From positions 1 through 64,000 of the forward strand of contig NZ_MAJS01000018.1 of the NCBI RefSeq assembly GCF_001690985.1: a DNA stretch of 64,000 nucleotides. The letters run 5' to 3'. Numbering within the stretch: the stretch's first letter is position 1; the number at the start of each line of letters is the position of its first letter. A program made the position numbers and the translations under genes. The notes under the pieces were generated by a model. It did not search any database. It was given only the letters and a program-made list of their open reading frames with translations, and had not been told where the DNA came from. Positions 54,587 through 63,701 of the stretch are shown here, one piece after another. Origin of the DNA: Aliivibrio sp. 1S175 (GTDB lineage Bacteria; Pseudomonadota; Gammaproteobacteria; Enterobacterales; Vibrionaceae).

Positions 54587-55297
54587 ATGGCTACCCCACA
54601 CATTAATGCACAAGTTGGTGATTTCGCAGAAACAGTTTTAATGCCTGGAGATCCATTACGCGCAAAATTCATTGCTGAAAACTTCTTAGAAGACGTAACG
54701 CAAGTATGTGATGTTCGTAATATGTTTGGTTACACTGGTACTTACAAAGGAAAAAAAGTGTCGGTAATGGGTCACGGCATGGGGATTCCATCTTGTTGTA
54801 TCTATGTTCATGAGCTAATCGCAGAATTCGGCGTGAAAAACGTAATTCGTGTTGGTAGCTGTGGCGCAGTGCATGATGACGTTAAATTAATGGACGTCGT
54901 TATTGGTATGGGTGCATCGACTGATTCAAAAGTAAACCGTATTCGTTTCAACAACCACGACTTCGCAGCTATCGCTGATTTCGGTTTGTTAGAAACGGCT
55001 GTTGCTCAAGCGCGTGAGTTAAACGTACCTGTGAAAGTAGGTAATGTATTCTCTGCTGACCTTTTCTACTCTCCAGAAGCTGATCTGTTCGACAAAATGG
55101 AAAAATTAGGCATTCTTGGTGTTGATATGGAAGCCGCAGGGATTTATGGTGTAGCCGCTGATTTAGGCGCAAAAGCCCTAACAATTCTAACGGTTTCAGA
55201 CCATATTAAACGTGGTGAAAAACTAAGCTCTGAAGATCGTCAAAAATCATTCAATGACATGATGACGGTTGCATTAGAAACAGCGATTAAATTGTAA
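54587..55297 (+). CDS. deoD: Purine nucleoside phosphorylase, DeoD type
   Basis: 236 aa, the hexameric DeoD family length. It converts purine (deoxy)nucleosides and phosphate to base and (deoxy)ribose-1-phosphate. Motifs are [14 protein letters not shown] near residue 20, VGSCGAV near 90, [11 protein letters not shown] near 178 and VSDHI near 202. Its ribosome-binding site is GGAG. Confidence 0.97.
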   Translation: MATPHINAQVGDFAETVLMPGDPLRAKFIAENFLEDVTQVCDVRNMFGYTGTYKGKKVSVMGHGMGIPSCCIYVHELIAEFGVKNVIRVGSCGAVHDDVKLMDVVIGMGASTDSKVNRIRFNNHDFAAIADFGLLETAVAQARELNVPVKVGNVFSADLFYSPEADLFDKMEKLGILGVDMEAAGIYGVAADLGAKALTILTVSDHIKRGEKLSSEDRQKSFNDMMTVALETAIKL

Positions 55298-55305
55298 TCA
55301 TGTTT

Positions 55306-55328
55306 GCGCCAGTATATAAAACTGGCGC
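55306..55328 (+). other. GC-rich hairpin after deoD
   Basis: GCGCCAGT (55306-55313) and ACTGGCGC (55321-55328) form an 8-bp stem, 8 bp after the deoD stop, with no T-run. It may set the transcript ratio between deoD and the downstream genes. Confidence 0.6.
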
Positions 55329-55351
55329 TTAAAATCTATAAGGGGTGTCTA

Positions 55352-56821
55352 GTGCCGACCGAAAAACTGCCGTTGGCTGCTAAAGGGTTACAACTCAATT
55401 TTTGTAAAACATTGGCGTGTGACAATTTTGGTAATAGCGATGAACAACATTATTTAGTTCAACGTACTAACCCTAAGCGACCTGCATTAGTTTGCCGGAA
55501 ATGTGGCGCTTTTCCTCCCTTAATCAATAATAATGAAGTATTGAATGAACTGGCACGTCAGCGTACTGTGCAGTCTCACTCGTTACCTTCTTGTAATAAC
55601 CCTGCCTGCGACCATCTTGGTCTTGATGTATTAACTCATCGCGAACTTTACCATGCGTTTGGTTACAGTGGTGACCGTCAACGTTATCGTTGTAAGTCTT
55701 GTGCATCAACCTTTGTTGACAAGTGGTCAGGAGAGAATCAAAAAAGTCTCATCCAACAAAAGATTTTAGGTTTTTTATTTACGGGTTATTCGGTACGTGA
55801 AATTTGCCGACGATTACATATAAATCCTAAGACCTTTTACGATCATATAAATCAAATCGCTAATCGTTGTCGCCGTCATATGTCTTTGTTTGACACAAGA
55901 TTGCAGCACGACAGAACAGAAATACAACTGGCGTCCAATGCCACCCCATTACAACCGTTAAGTAATAACGGTGTTTTTTGGTATACGACAGTGGAAATGA
56001 ATTCGGGTTATGTTATCGCTCAGCATATTAATTATTCTGAATGCGATAATCCAGGCACTCAATCGGATCACGACCCTTTTAATGATGAAGCTCAATTCTT
56101 ACCTAATACCTTCATTGGTGAGGCTAACTCACAGCCAACACTCGCTTCAAATTCAATCTTTAAACGAGTAGATAATAAGTATCAAGAAATTTTAGCCAGA
56201 GCAAATGTAGAAGATCCTCTTGGCAATTATGTTTCTTTAAATTACCCATCAAAAGGAGCGATAATTCGACCTCCTTATACTTCATACGCTCATTTTTTAG
56301 AAATACAGCAAGCATTCTCACATTGTGATTCTATTGAAATTTATATGCCACAAGAACCCATGCTGCGCTCTGCAGCAATGTCTGTCTTTTTAAAACGCAT
56401 TCAAGAAAATAGCATTGATTTATTATACGTAACTCAAGATAGCGCATTTCCTCTTGAAGAGAGTGGAAAGAAAATTGATATCCATTTAGTTGGTTGGTGG
56501 CGTGACCGTTGGGCATTTACTGAAGTTAACGAACAACATAAAGGGATCTGCCATCTTAATGGGGCTGAGAACAATGAGGTTTATTGGTTAAAACGTGCTT
56601 CTGCAACAACAGCAAAAGACTATCAAGACCGCTTCTATACCCAATTTACGAGTTTAGTTGATGAGCCTAGACGAAAATTACGTCCAGCGAGTTTACTTCC
56701 ACTACTCGATATATTCAGATCATGGCATAATCTATGCCATCAAGATAAATTTGGCATCACGCCAGCACAAAAATTAGGGTTGATTTCTAAACCAATCACT
56801 CTTGCAGAATTATTAAGTTAG
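55352..56821 (+). CDS. Transposase-like zinc-ribbon and HTH protein
   Basis: 489 aa from GTG 55352, with AAGGGG upstream. Two Cys-rich knuckles are visible (CKTLACDNF with LVCRKCGAF; CNNPACDHLG with RYRCKSCAST), as in the InsA-type zinc domain of IS1-like elements. A helix-turn-helix follows (GYSVREICRRLHINPKTFYDHI, near residue 150). The remainder may be a degenerate transposase domain (TVEMNSGYVIAQHIN; HLVGWWRDRWAFTEV), but a complete DDE triad is not clear and no terminal repeats were found. It sits between deoD and a SorC regulator in one strand-wise unit, so it looks domesticated. Confidence 0.7.
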   Translation: MPTEKLPLAAKGLQLNFCKTLACDNFGNSDEQHYLVQRTNPKRPALVCRKCGAFPPLINNNEVLNELARQRTVQSHSLPSCNNPACDHLGLDVLTHRELYHAFGYSGDRQRYRCKSCASTFVDKWSGENQKSLIQQKILGFLFTGYSVREICRRLHINPKTFYDHINQIANRCRRHMSLFDTRLQHDRTEIQLASNATPLQPLSNNGVFWYTTVEMNSGYVIAQHINYSECDNPGTQSDHDPFNDEAQFLPNTFIGEANSQPTLASNSIFKRVDNKYQEILARANVEDPLGNYVSLNYPSKGAIIRPPYTSYAHFLEIQQAFSHCDSIEIYMPQEPMLRSAAMSVFLKRIQENSIDLLYVTQDSAFPLEESGKKIDIHLVGWWRDRWAFTEVNEQHKGICHLNGAENNEVYWLKRASATTAKDYQDRFYTQFTSLVDEPRRKLRPASLLPLLDIFRSWHNLCHQDKFGITPAQKLGLISKPITLAELLS

Positions 56822-56829
56822 GACAAGCT

Positions 56830-57807
56830 ATGACCCTATTGCCTTCTCAAGATCAAACCGAAAATACAGATATGCTCACTGAAATAGCGATCCTTTATTA
56901 TCAAGAAGGAGCGACTCAGGAAGAGATATCAAAGAAATTTGGTTTATCTCGTGCCAAAGTCGGTCGTATGTTAAGAAAAGCACGAGAAGAAGGCATTGTA
57001 GAAATAACAGTAAAATTCCATCCCGTTTACAGTGCTCAACTAGAGCAAAAACTGGTTGAAAAGTTTAATTTAAAACGAGCTCTTATTACCTTAGATCAAC
57101 CCAATACTAACGAACAACGTAAACAAGTTGCCGCATTAGTCAGTTCTTATTTAAACAATAACTTACAAGACGACATGGCGGTCGCTGTAGGTCAGGGACA
57201 AAATGTGGCTGCGGTTGCAGACCATGCAGGTATTGTCTCTCACCGTAATGCTCGTTTTGTTTCTGCTATTGGTGGAACTCACCGCAGCGGTGACATTATT
57301 AATGCTGATCACATTTGTCGTAGATTAGCAAAAAAATACGGTGGCAGCAGTGAAACCTTATATGCTCCTGCTTATGTTAATGACCCAAGTTTACGCTCTG
57401 CTTTTATGGAACATAGCACAATAAAAGAAACCTTAAACCAAGCTCGTAAAGCGGAATTTGCACTCGTTGGAATTGGTGATATGGATGAAAACAGCCATAT
57501 GGTTAAGCTGGGATTTTTTACACCAAAAGAATTTGTTGAAGCTCGCTTAAATGATGGCATTGTGGGTGATATTGGTGGTTTTGATTTCTTTAAGCTAGAC
57601 GGAACAAACGCAGATACGCTGATGCGTGGCCGAGTTATTGGGCTTGAAATGGAAGACCTACGCCAAATATCTAATGTTATTGCAATGGCAAGTGAGAGTC
57701 GTAAGGCACTCTCTATTATGGGGGCATTACGAACAGGGGTTATCGATGTGCTTGCTACCAGCGTAAGTTGTGCAATGGCGTTACTTAACCTCGCTGAAAA
57801 CGAATAG
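56830..57807 (+). CDS. SorC-family transcriptional regulator (DeoR-like)
   Basis: 325 aa. The N-terminal helix-turn-helix is YYQEGATQEEISKKFGLSRA with KVGRMLRKAREEGIV following (residues 20-60). The rest is a sugar-phosphate-binding domain (VAVGQGQNV; RFVSAIGGTHRSGDI). Length and layout fit the SorC type. Effector is probably deoxyribose-5-phosphate given the deoD link, but this is inference. The stop of the preceding gene is eight bases away, and AGGA precedes the ATG. Confidence 0.9.
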   Translation: MTLLPSQDQTENTDMLTEIAILYYQEGATQEEISKKFGLSRAKVGRMLRKAREEGIVEITVKFHPVYSAQLEQKLVEKFNLKRALITLDQPNTNEQRKQVAALVSSYLNNNLQDDMAVAVGQGQNVAAVADHAGIVSHRNARFVSAIGGTHRSGDIINADHICRRLAKKYGGSSETLYAPAYVNDPSLRSAFMEHSTIKETLNQARKAEFALVGIGDMDENSHMVKLGFFTPKEFVEARLNDGIVGDIGGFDFFKLDGTNADTLMRGRVIGLEMEDLRQISNVIAMASESRKALSIMGALRTGVIDVLATSVSCAMALLNLAENE

Positions 57808-57927
57808 TCCCTCTTTTAATATTTATCGGCACTTCTCTTATTAACTAGATCGCACATCTAGAAAATAGTTCGTGACATCAATAGATTAGCCATATTATAT
57901 TGATGTCACTAACAAGGAAGAGTCATA

Positions 57928-59397
57928 GTGAAACAATCGAAAGATCAAATCATCTCCCAACTCAAAGCATTAGAGTTAATCATTGAAGTTGATACAGAAA
58001 AAGTAAAACAAGATGCCGAGCAATTTTTATTGCTTTCAGAAAAAATTCATTTCAAAGATGGTATTGCCTACTCAAAACTCATTATCTCAACAGCACATTG
58101 GCATTTAATGCAATACCATGCTGGCTTTAAAATAGCCAAAGAGTTATTGCATCTCCATCAAGAGCTTGAAAATGACGATTTACTCCCTACAATTTTACAC
58201 ACGCTAGCTCTTCATTCATGGGGACAGGCAAAGCTATTTTCAGCTCAGCAATTTTGGATAAGAGCATTAGAGCAGGCTTCTCTATTAGGTGATAACGAGA
58301 TTGAAATTGAATCTCTTATTGGTCTTGGTAACATCTGGCGAATGACGAATCGTCTTTCAGAAGCCAATTCAACTCATTCAATAGCAGCACAAAGAGCTAA
58401 CTATTATCGGATCTCTCACTTAGAAGCGAAAGCATACATTTTACAAGCATGGGATAATTATTTATTACATGATTTTCAAGCAATGCTACCTATACTATTG
58501 AAAGCAGAACAGTTACTTACTCATAATACAAACCTGACTTGGAAAGCTGAAATTTATGATTTTAGAGGGCTAGCCTTTCTTGGCTTAAACGATTTAAACT
58601 CAGCCCTACAATGTTGCAGTTTTGCTCATCAAATTGCACTGCAACATAATCTTATTTGGATGAAGGCCCATTCGGCAATTAGCTTAGCCCGAATTTCTTC
58701 TGCGCAATCGCATTTTGATAATGCTTATGATTTATTAACAGACGCTGAAGTCATCGCTCAACAATTTGATAACGGTGAACTTCGATCTCAAATATGCCTT
58801 GAGCAATCACGAATTGCTGAGCTAACAAAAGATTATGAACACGCGTTATATTCCTATAAGCGTTATCGTCAATACGAAATAATGTTACTTCAAGAGCAAT
58901 CAAATTGCTTAGGTCGCGACAAAACAAGCAGCTCTAAAGAACAATTAGATTTGCGTGCCCAAAAATTAATCAACCGTATCGAAATTCAATTAGAGTTTAA
59001 CAGCATATCTTCGCTGACCTATTTATTACCTTTAGATAAATGGACCCAAAATATTCAATCTATATTGTCTAACTCTCTAAACAGTGATTATCACTTGATA
59101 ACGATAATGGATCCTTCTGAAGACAAAATAAACAATCTTCTTCTACTCGGTCATCATTACTGCAAGCACGGCGATAGTATTACTCGTTTAAGTAATACAG
59201 AAATCGTTCTATTAATTAATGAAAACGAGCAAAGAACAAAAGACATTTCACACTCTTTATCTGCTTTATTTACTTCTTATCCATGGTATCGATATTCATT
59301 AAATGCATCAGTACCAACAATCCGTAATTTTAGTTTGCATGACATATCAACCCACCCTATTTTATCTCACATGCATATAGAGACCCCTTATGGATAA
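57928..59397 (+). CDS. TPR protein with degenerate GGDEF-like domain
   Basis: 489 aa, GTG start at 57928 with AAGGAAG upstream. About 330 residues are TPR-like helical repeats (LIGLGNIWRMTNRLSEANST and following). The C-terminal part aligns with a GGDEF domain, but RLSNTEIVLLI is found where RYGGEEFIIII is found in the partner, so it cannot make cyclic di-GMP. It overlaps the next gene by eight bases. It may act as a sensory partner of the active cyclase. Confidence 0.75.
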   Translation: MKQSKDQIISQLKALELIIEVDTEKVKQDAEQFLLLSEKIHFKDGIAYSKLIISTAHWHLMQYHAGFKIAKELLHLHQELENDDLLPTILHTLALHSWGQAKLFSAQQFWIRALEQASLLGDNEIEIESLIGLGNIWRMTNRLSEANSTHSIAAQRANYYRISHLEAKAYILQAWDNYLLHDFQAMLPILLKAEQLLTHNTNLTWKAEIYDFRGLAFLGLNDLNSALQCCSFAHQIALQHNLIWMKAHSAISLARISSAQSHFDNAYDLLTDAEVIAQQFDNGELRSQICLEQSRIAELTKDYEHALYSYKRYRQYEIMLLQEQSNCLGRDKTSSSKEQLDLRAQKLINRIEIQLEFNSISSLTYLLPLDKWTQNIQSILSNSLNSDYHLITIMDPSEDKINNLLLLGHHYCKHGDSITRLSNTEIVLLINENEQRTKDISHSLSALFTSYPWYRYSLNASVPTIRNFSLHDISTHPILSHMHIETPYG

Positions 59398-60973
59398 CCT
59401 TTTAGCTCGCATAGCGGAAGAAAATATCAATCTGATAGAGTTAAATCCTCAACAGTCTTTAACCGTTTGGTGTTTCGTAGCTGAACATTTTGCTCAATCA
59501 GACACAGAGAAAGCCTATGCTCTTTTGATGTGTTCTGAATTTGAAGTGCAATCTAATCAAATAAAAAACAGTATCTTGCACTTACAACGAGCTTTGTTAC
59601 TTTTATCTTTACCGCAAGATTTTGAGTTAATGTTAAAGATATACTCGGCACTTAGCTATCGATACACCGACATCGGAGAATATCAGAAGGCTTTTGAGCA
59701 TTTATATTCTTTATCCAAATTAGCCGTTGAATATGGCGATAATGAATTTTATATTCAGTCCATTTTAGGTCTCGGTAATTTATGTTCTATTTATGGCGAC
59801 CATCTCAAAGCCTTACGTTACTACCAAAAATTAGACGCGCTTAGTTCAAGTATTAAAAGCAATAACCTATCTTTACGTTATAGACTCTATACCGTTGCAT
59901 GCCTATTAGATTTAAACCGTTTATCAAAAGCTAAAGAGATATTAGCAGAGTGCCAACTCATTCAATCTGTTTCAGATGATTGGCAACTTATCGCTCAAGT
60001 TAAGCTGTATTCAGCAAAACTATTAAGATTAAAAAAATCACCACAAAGCGCTTTAAATCAATTGGTTACATTTCGCAGAGAGCAATCCAACATCCATAAT
60101 TATCCGTGGTTAAATAAGCTATTTTCAATTGAAACTGCGTATTGCTTAATACAACTGCAACGGGGTGAATTGGCTGATGTTATAATTTCACATCAATTAA
60201 AAATCACCCAAAAATATTCACAAGGTTATTATATTCGTCAATTACTTGATGTGAAAAGTGATGCTCTGGCTAGTTGTAACAATTTCTCGGAGGCATTACA
60301 TTGCGAAAAAGAAGCACACACACTGACTGTAAATATCATAAGAAACTTTCCTATTAACGAGCTAGGTAGCCAGTCATTAAGGCGCTTAACTCGTTTAGAG
60401 TTGCAGTTACGTTTAAATATTTCTGAATCTGAAAATATCAAATTAAAAAAAGTATCTGACCAGCAAAAAGACACTGTAGCTAAGCTACAACAAGATGTCT
60501 TTCATGATAGCCTTACAAAACTATTTAATCGTCGCTGGTTTGAAACGACCTTCATTAAAGAAATAAAACCATTTCTTAAAAAATATCAATTATTAGTGAT
60601 TGATATTGATGATTTCAAATCAATAAATGATGAATATTCACACTTAACGGGAGATGTGGTTTTAAAAATAGTTGGTCAAATTTTAAAAGAGAGTATAGAC
60701 CCGTCACACTATATAGCTCGTTATGGTGGTGAAGAATTTATCATTATTATCGACTCTAATAATGACGAAAATGGCAAAGAAATTGCTGAATTCTGTCGAG
60801 TTGCCATTGCCGATTATAATTGGAAAAATACGCTGAATGACCGAATGTTAACAATAAGCATCGGCCTAACGAAAAGCATAAAAAATGAAGATTACAAAGC
60901 GACATTCTTGCGAGCTGATAAAGCACTATATCAAGCAAAACGCTCAGGAAAAAATAAAGTGTGTATTTACTAA
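59390..60973 (+). CDS. TPR-GGDEF diguanylate cyclase
   Basis: 527 aa. TPR-like repeats (residues 1-330), then a coiled-coil linker (IKLKKVSDQQKDTVAKLQQD), then a GGDEF domain with HDSLTKLFNRRWFE and active-site RYGGEEF near residue 450. It makes cyclic di-GMP. The I-site (RxxD five residues before GGEEF) is absent, since DPSH is found there, so product inhibition is not expected. It overlaps the TPR gene upstream, suggesting a joint system. A strong terminator follows. Confidence 0.93.
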   Translation: MDNLLARIAEENINLIELNPQQSLTVWCFVAEHFAQSDTEKAYALLMCSEFEVQSNQIKNSILHLQRALLLLSLPQDFELMLKIYSALSYRYTDIGEYQKAFEHLYSLSKLAVEYGDNEFYIQSILGLGNLCSIYGDHLKALRYYQKLDALSSSIKSNNLSLRYRLYTVACLLDLNRLSKAKEILAECQLIQSVSDDWQLIAQVKLYSAKLLRLKKSPQSALNQLVTFRREQSNIHNYPWLNKLFSIETAYCLIQLQRGELADVIISHQLKITQKYSQGYYIRQLLDVKSDALASCNNFSEALHCEKEAHTLTVNIIRNFPINELGSQSLRRLTRLELQLRLNISESENIKLKKVSDQQKDTVAKLQQDVFHDSLTKLFNRRWFETTFIKEIKPFLKKYQLLVIDIDDFKSINDEYSHLTGDVVLKIVGQILKESIDPSHYIARYGGEEFIIIIDSNNDENGKEIAEFCRVAIADYNWKNTLNDRMLTISIGLTKSIKNEDYKATFLRADKALYQAKRSGKNKVCIY

Positions 60974-60990
60974 AATGTCGTAATCATAAT

Positions 60991-61020
60991 AAAAGCCAGC
61001 ATAAATGCTGGCTTTTACTT
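60991..61020. terminator. Bidirectional terminator
   Basis: AAAAGCCAGCA (60991-61001) and TGCTGGCTTTT (61006-61016) form an 11-bp stem with tetraloop TAAA. Convergent cyclase and 63-aa gene. Confidence 0.93.
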
Positions 61021-61029
61021 TATAAACAC

Positions 61030-61221
61030 TTAACGATATAGACCTAGATCTTTTTGTAAATGTTCTGATAATTCTGAAGAGTAATATGTCGAATTTACTT
61101 GGCCTTTACCAAATAAAACATCAACAAAATGAGCAATCAATCCTTTGATAGTTACTGAATAGGCCTTCTTTTCCAAAGAAGAAGTAGCGATGTTATTAAC
61201 GTTCATTGCTGCTTGTGCCAT
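61030..61221 (-). CDS. Conserved-looking 63-aa protein
   Basis: 63 aa; N-terminal polar stretch, central hydrophobic stretch (GLIAHFVDVLFGKG), and a C-terminal Ser/Tyr-rich end. A GAGG ribosome-binding site is six bases before the ATG, and a shared terminator follows. A 12-bp inverted repeat lies in its leader (61235-61301). No family recognised. Confidence 0.65.
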   Translation of the reverse strand: MAQAAMNVNNIATSSLEKKAYSVTIKGLIAHFVDVLFGKGQVNSTYYSSELSEHLQKDLGLYR

Positions 61222-61509
61222 GATTGCCTCACTTAAAAAGTCATTTAATGTTTGATGCCGAGATAATAAAACTAAATTTACGGCTCAAAAAATGACTTTT
61301 TCTCCAAACTAACATTAGTTTTTCTAATGCTAATGTTTCTCTTTACTTTAAGCAAATTAAATAACTATTTATTCATATAGCGCTACACCAGGCGAATAAA
61401 AACCAAAATAACATATATTTAACACTAGAGATCTGCATATAACTTTTTAATATAACCCACTAACAAAAAAGTAAGATAAGTTTTACTATTGCTATATTCA
61501 GCATAATGT
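61222..61509. other. Leader and gap upstream of the 63-aa gene
   Basis: 288 bp without a gene. It contains a 12-bp inverted repeat, AAAAAGTCATTT (61235-61246) and AAATGACTTTTT (61290-61301), ending just before the ribosome-binding site of the 63-aa gene. It also has AACATTAG (61311-61318) with CTAATGTT (61330-61337). Both look regulatory. Confidence 0.5.
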
Positions 61510-61541
61510 AAAAAGCTCTCTAACTAATCAGAGAGCTTTTT
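61510..61541 (-). terminator. Intrinsic terminator of the 29-aa gene
   Basis: AAAAAGCTCTCT (61510-61521) and AGAGAGCTTTTT (61530-61541) form a 12-bp stem with 8-nt loop and T-rich tail on both strands, right after the 29-aa ORF stop. Confidence 0.9.
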
Positions 61542-61542
61542 G

Positions 61543-61632
61543 TTATCCAGAAAACTGAACAAAATATGCAATAACAGCCCAAGCAAAAAACCAAATCACG
61601 ACTAAAAGTCGATCAGACCAATCACTACTCAT
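61543..61632 (-). CDS. 29-aa single-helix membrane peptide
   Basis: An ATG at 61632 opens a 29-codon frame coding for a short polar N-terminus (SSDWSDR) and one hydrophobic helix (LLVVIWFFAWAVIAYFV), closing with TAA at 61543-61545. An AGG lies at proper spacing before the ATG, and a strong intrinsic terminator follows two bases after the stop. The gene is too short for common annotation cut-offs. Small membrane peptides of this size often modulate larger complexes. The partner is unknown. Confidence 0.6.
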   Translation of the reverse strand: MSSDWSDRLLVVIWFFAWAVIAYFVQFSG

Positions 61633-61689
61633 AACTAACCTATTAACTTAATTAACAATCCATACAAGATTTAGCAAATTTTATGCCAA

Positions 61690-63429
61690 CTAGAAGATCA
61701 CCGCTTCATTTCGCTTATATTTATTCAAGCACTCTGTTGGTTTGGCTAAATTAGGATAATGCGTTAAATAATCAATAAAGCAATCTGCCATCGAAAAAGG
61801 GGTCGTTATCAGCATCTCTTCACGATGAGTTAAAGGGGCATACCCTTCTTTTCCTTTAATGGTATAGGCTGTTGACGTTCCATAATATATTTGTTCATCA
61901 ATGACAGGTAGCCACCCCATTATCGAGCTATAAATACTAAGTTCTGTGATACGTTGACCACTTGGTTTCGAGGCTTCATAACAATAACGCAGTTGCGATA
62001 CGTAGGGAAAACTGCCTGAGCCACTGCCAATGACCCCATTATCTGTTGCGTTATCAATCGCCCCTTCTATCGCCGCCTTTAAATATTTTCCTTTAAGGCT
62101 ATAAATGACTATTGGGATCGCGAATGGCAATACTTTTCCGGCAATGTCTGCATAGGTAATGTCGCCTTGATTAAGCCCGGCTCTTACTCCTCCGGCATTA
62201 TGCATAGCAAATTGAACTCGATTATCAATTTGATGCGCTTTGGAGTAAAAAGACTCTACAACCCAAGGTGCTATATCACTTTGTCCTTTTTGATCTGGGA
62301 TCCTACGGTGAAATAAATCTTCAATACTGTAGCCAATCACTTGCTGAGATAAACGCTCTACTTCTTTTCTGTATTTAGTAATAAGTAACGTTTCTATCTT
62401 CGGATCTTTTTGACAGAAAACCGCATATTCAAAAGAGTTAAGTTTATCAATAACTTTAGATAATTCAGGTTCTTCAACCAATTGAGAACAGGCCTTATCT
62501 TTATAGGCTAGATCATCTAGCAGAAGAATGTTTTTTCCGTTAAAAGAAATCAGCTGCCCATCATCTGTATAGTCTAAATCACAATATCCTAGAGCTAATG
62601 CATGGCACCCAGCTTGAACAATATAGGTATCATTAATGTTTTCACCGTAATTATCCCGCTCTTCTAAACCTATGTCCGTAAAATCTCCTTGAAGAACATG
62701 ACTATGGCCACCTATGATAAGATCAATACCATCAACCGACATTGCTAATTTTTTATCCGACTCATAACCTAGGTGGCTGATAACAATAGCATTGTTTATA
62801 CCTTTCCCGGCTAGATATGCCATTGTATTTTTTGCTGTTTCTACTGCGTTCATAAATGGAGTATCTGGATCTGGGCTTGCAAGCACTTCCATTTGATCAA
62901 TCGTTAAGCCAAAAATAACGACATCCACAGGACCAATTTTTTTAATCATGTAATTAGCGATTCGTAACTCTGCATCAAAATCTAAAATCCGTTCTTGGTG
63001 TTTTAAGCCATGACCTTTAGATTCTTCTTCTTGGCTTAGATCCCAGTTTCCCATTAAAATAGGAAATTGTGTATTTGCAATAAAGTCACTGACCAAATCA
63101 TTGCCTAAGTCAAATTCGTGATTACCTAGTACCATACCATCGAGAGGAAGTTGGTTAAGCAAATCAGCATTAGCTTTTCCCTTATACAAGGAGAAATATA
63201 AGGTTCCTTGAAAACAGTCTCCAGCATGGAATAACGCAACCTCACCTTCTTGCTGTTTTTGTTCTTCTGAAAGAAGTGTAATTTGATGAGATAAACGAGA
63301 AAAACCACCACATTTGATATAAAATTTATCTAAACCATCGCTGTTCAATGCTATTACTGATTCATCAAAATAAGAATGGGTGTCATTGATATGCATTACT
63401 CTCAATCTATTGCTCTTTTGGTTTTTCAT
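61690..63429 (-). CDS. 5'-nucleotidase/UshA-family metallophosphatase
   Basis: 579 aa from ATG 63429 (GGAAAGAG upstream; the longer frame to 63456 lacks support). Metallophosphatase motifs are HINDTHSYFD near residue 13, GDCFQGTLYF near 68, LGNHEFDLGND near 100, VISHLGY and IIGGHSHVLQG. The C-terminal substrate-binding domain has HNAGGVRAGLNQGDIT. No signal peptide is present, so unlike UshA it is probably cytoplasmic. It should hydrolyse nucleotides or related phosphoesters. Confidence 0.9.
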   Translation of the reverse strand: MKNQKSNRLRVMHINDTHSYFDESVIALNSDGLDKFYIKCGGFSRLSHQITLLSEEQKQQEGEVALFHAGDCFQGTLYFSLYKGKANADLLNQLPLDGMVLGNHEFDLGNDLVSDFIANTQFPILMGNWDLSQEEESKGHGLKHQERILDFDAELRIANYMIKKIGPVDVVIFGLTIDQMEVLASPDPDTPFMNAVETAKNTMAYLAGKGINNAIVISHLGYESDKKLAMSVDGIDLIIGGHSHVLQGDFTDIGLEERDNYGENINDTYIVQAGCHALALGYCDLDYTDDGQLISFNGKNILLLDDLAYKDKACSQLVEEPELSKVIDKLNSFEYAVFCQKDPKIETLLITKYRKEVERLSQQVIGYSIEDLFHRRIPDQKGQSDIAPWVVESFYSKAHQIDNRVQFAMHNAGGVRAGLNQGDITYADIAGKVLPFAIPIVIYSLKGKYLKAAIEGAIDNATDNGVIGSGSGSFPYVSQLRYCYEASKPSGQRITELSIYSSIMGWLPVIDEQIYYGTSTAYTIKGKEGYAPLTHREEMLITTPFSMADCFIDYLTHYPNLAKPTECLNKYKRNEAVIF

Positions 63430-63701
63430 TGTCTCTTTCCTTCCTAGAGCAAACAAATATAACGTTGAAAACGATACCAGTAAACTACAACTAAAACCAC
63501 ATCAAACAAGTTATTAAACGGTACCTAAGACGAATTCATTATCAGTTAACTCATTAATAGGGTTCGATTTTACGAAGTATTTACATTTCAAACGACATGT
63601 CTTAATAAGAGAATCATTGATAAATGTGACTCCTACAATGCTTTACTTAATTTAGTTGCTATATAGTTATTTATAATAAGTGTCTCTAATGAGGAAGTAT
63701 T

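Noticed and set aside
55352..56821. Active insertion sequence
   Set aside because: No terminal inverted repeats or target duplications are seen, and the gene lies tightly between operon genes.
61690..63429. Periplasmic UshA
   Set aside because: No signal peptide at the supported start.
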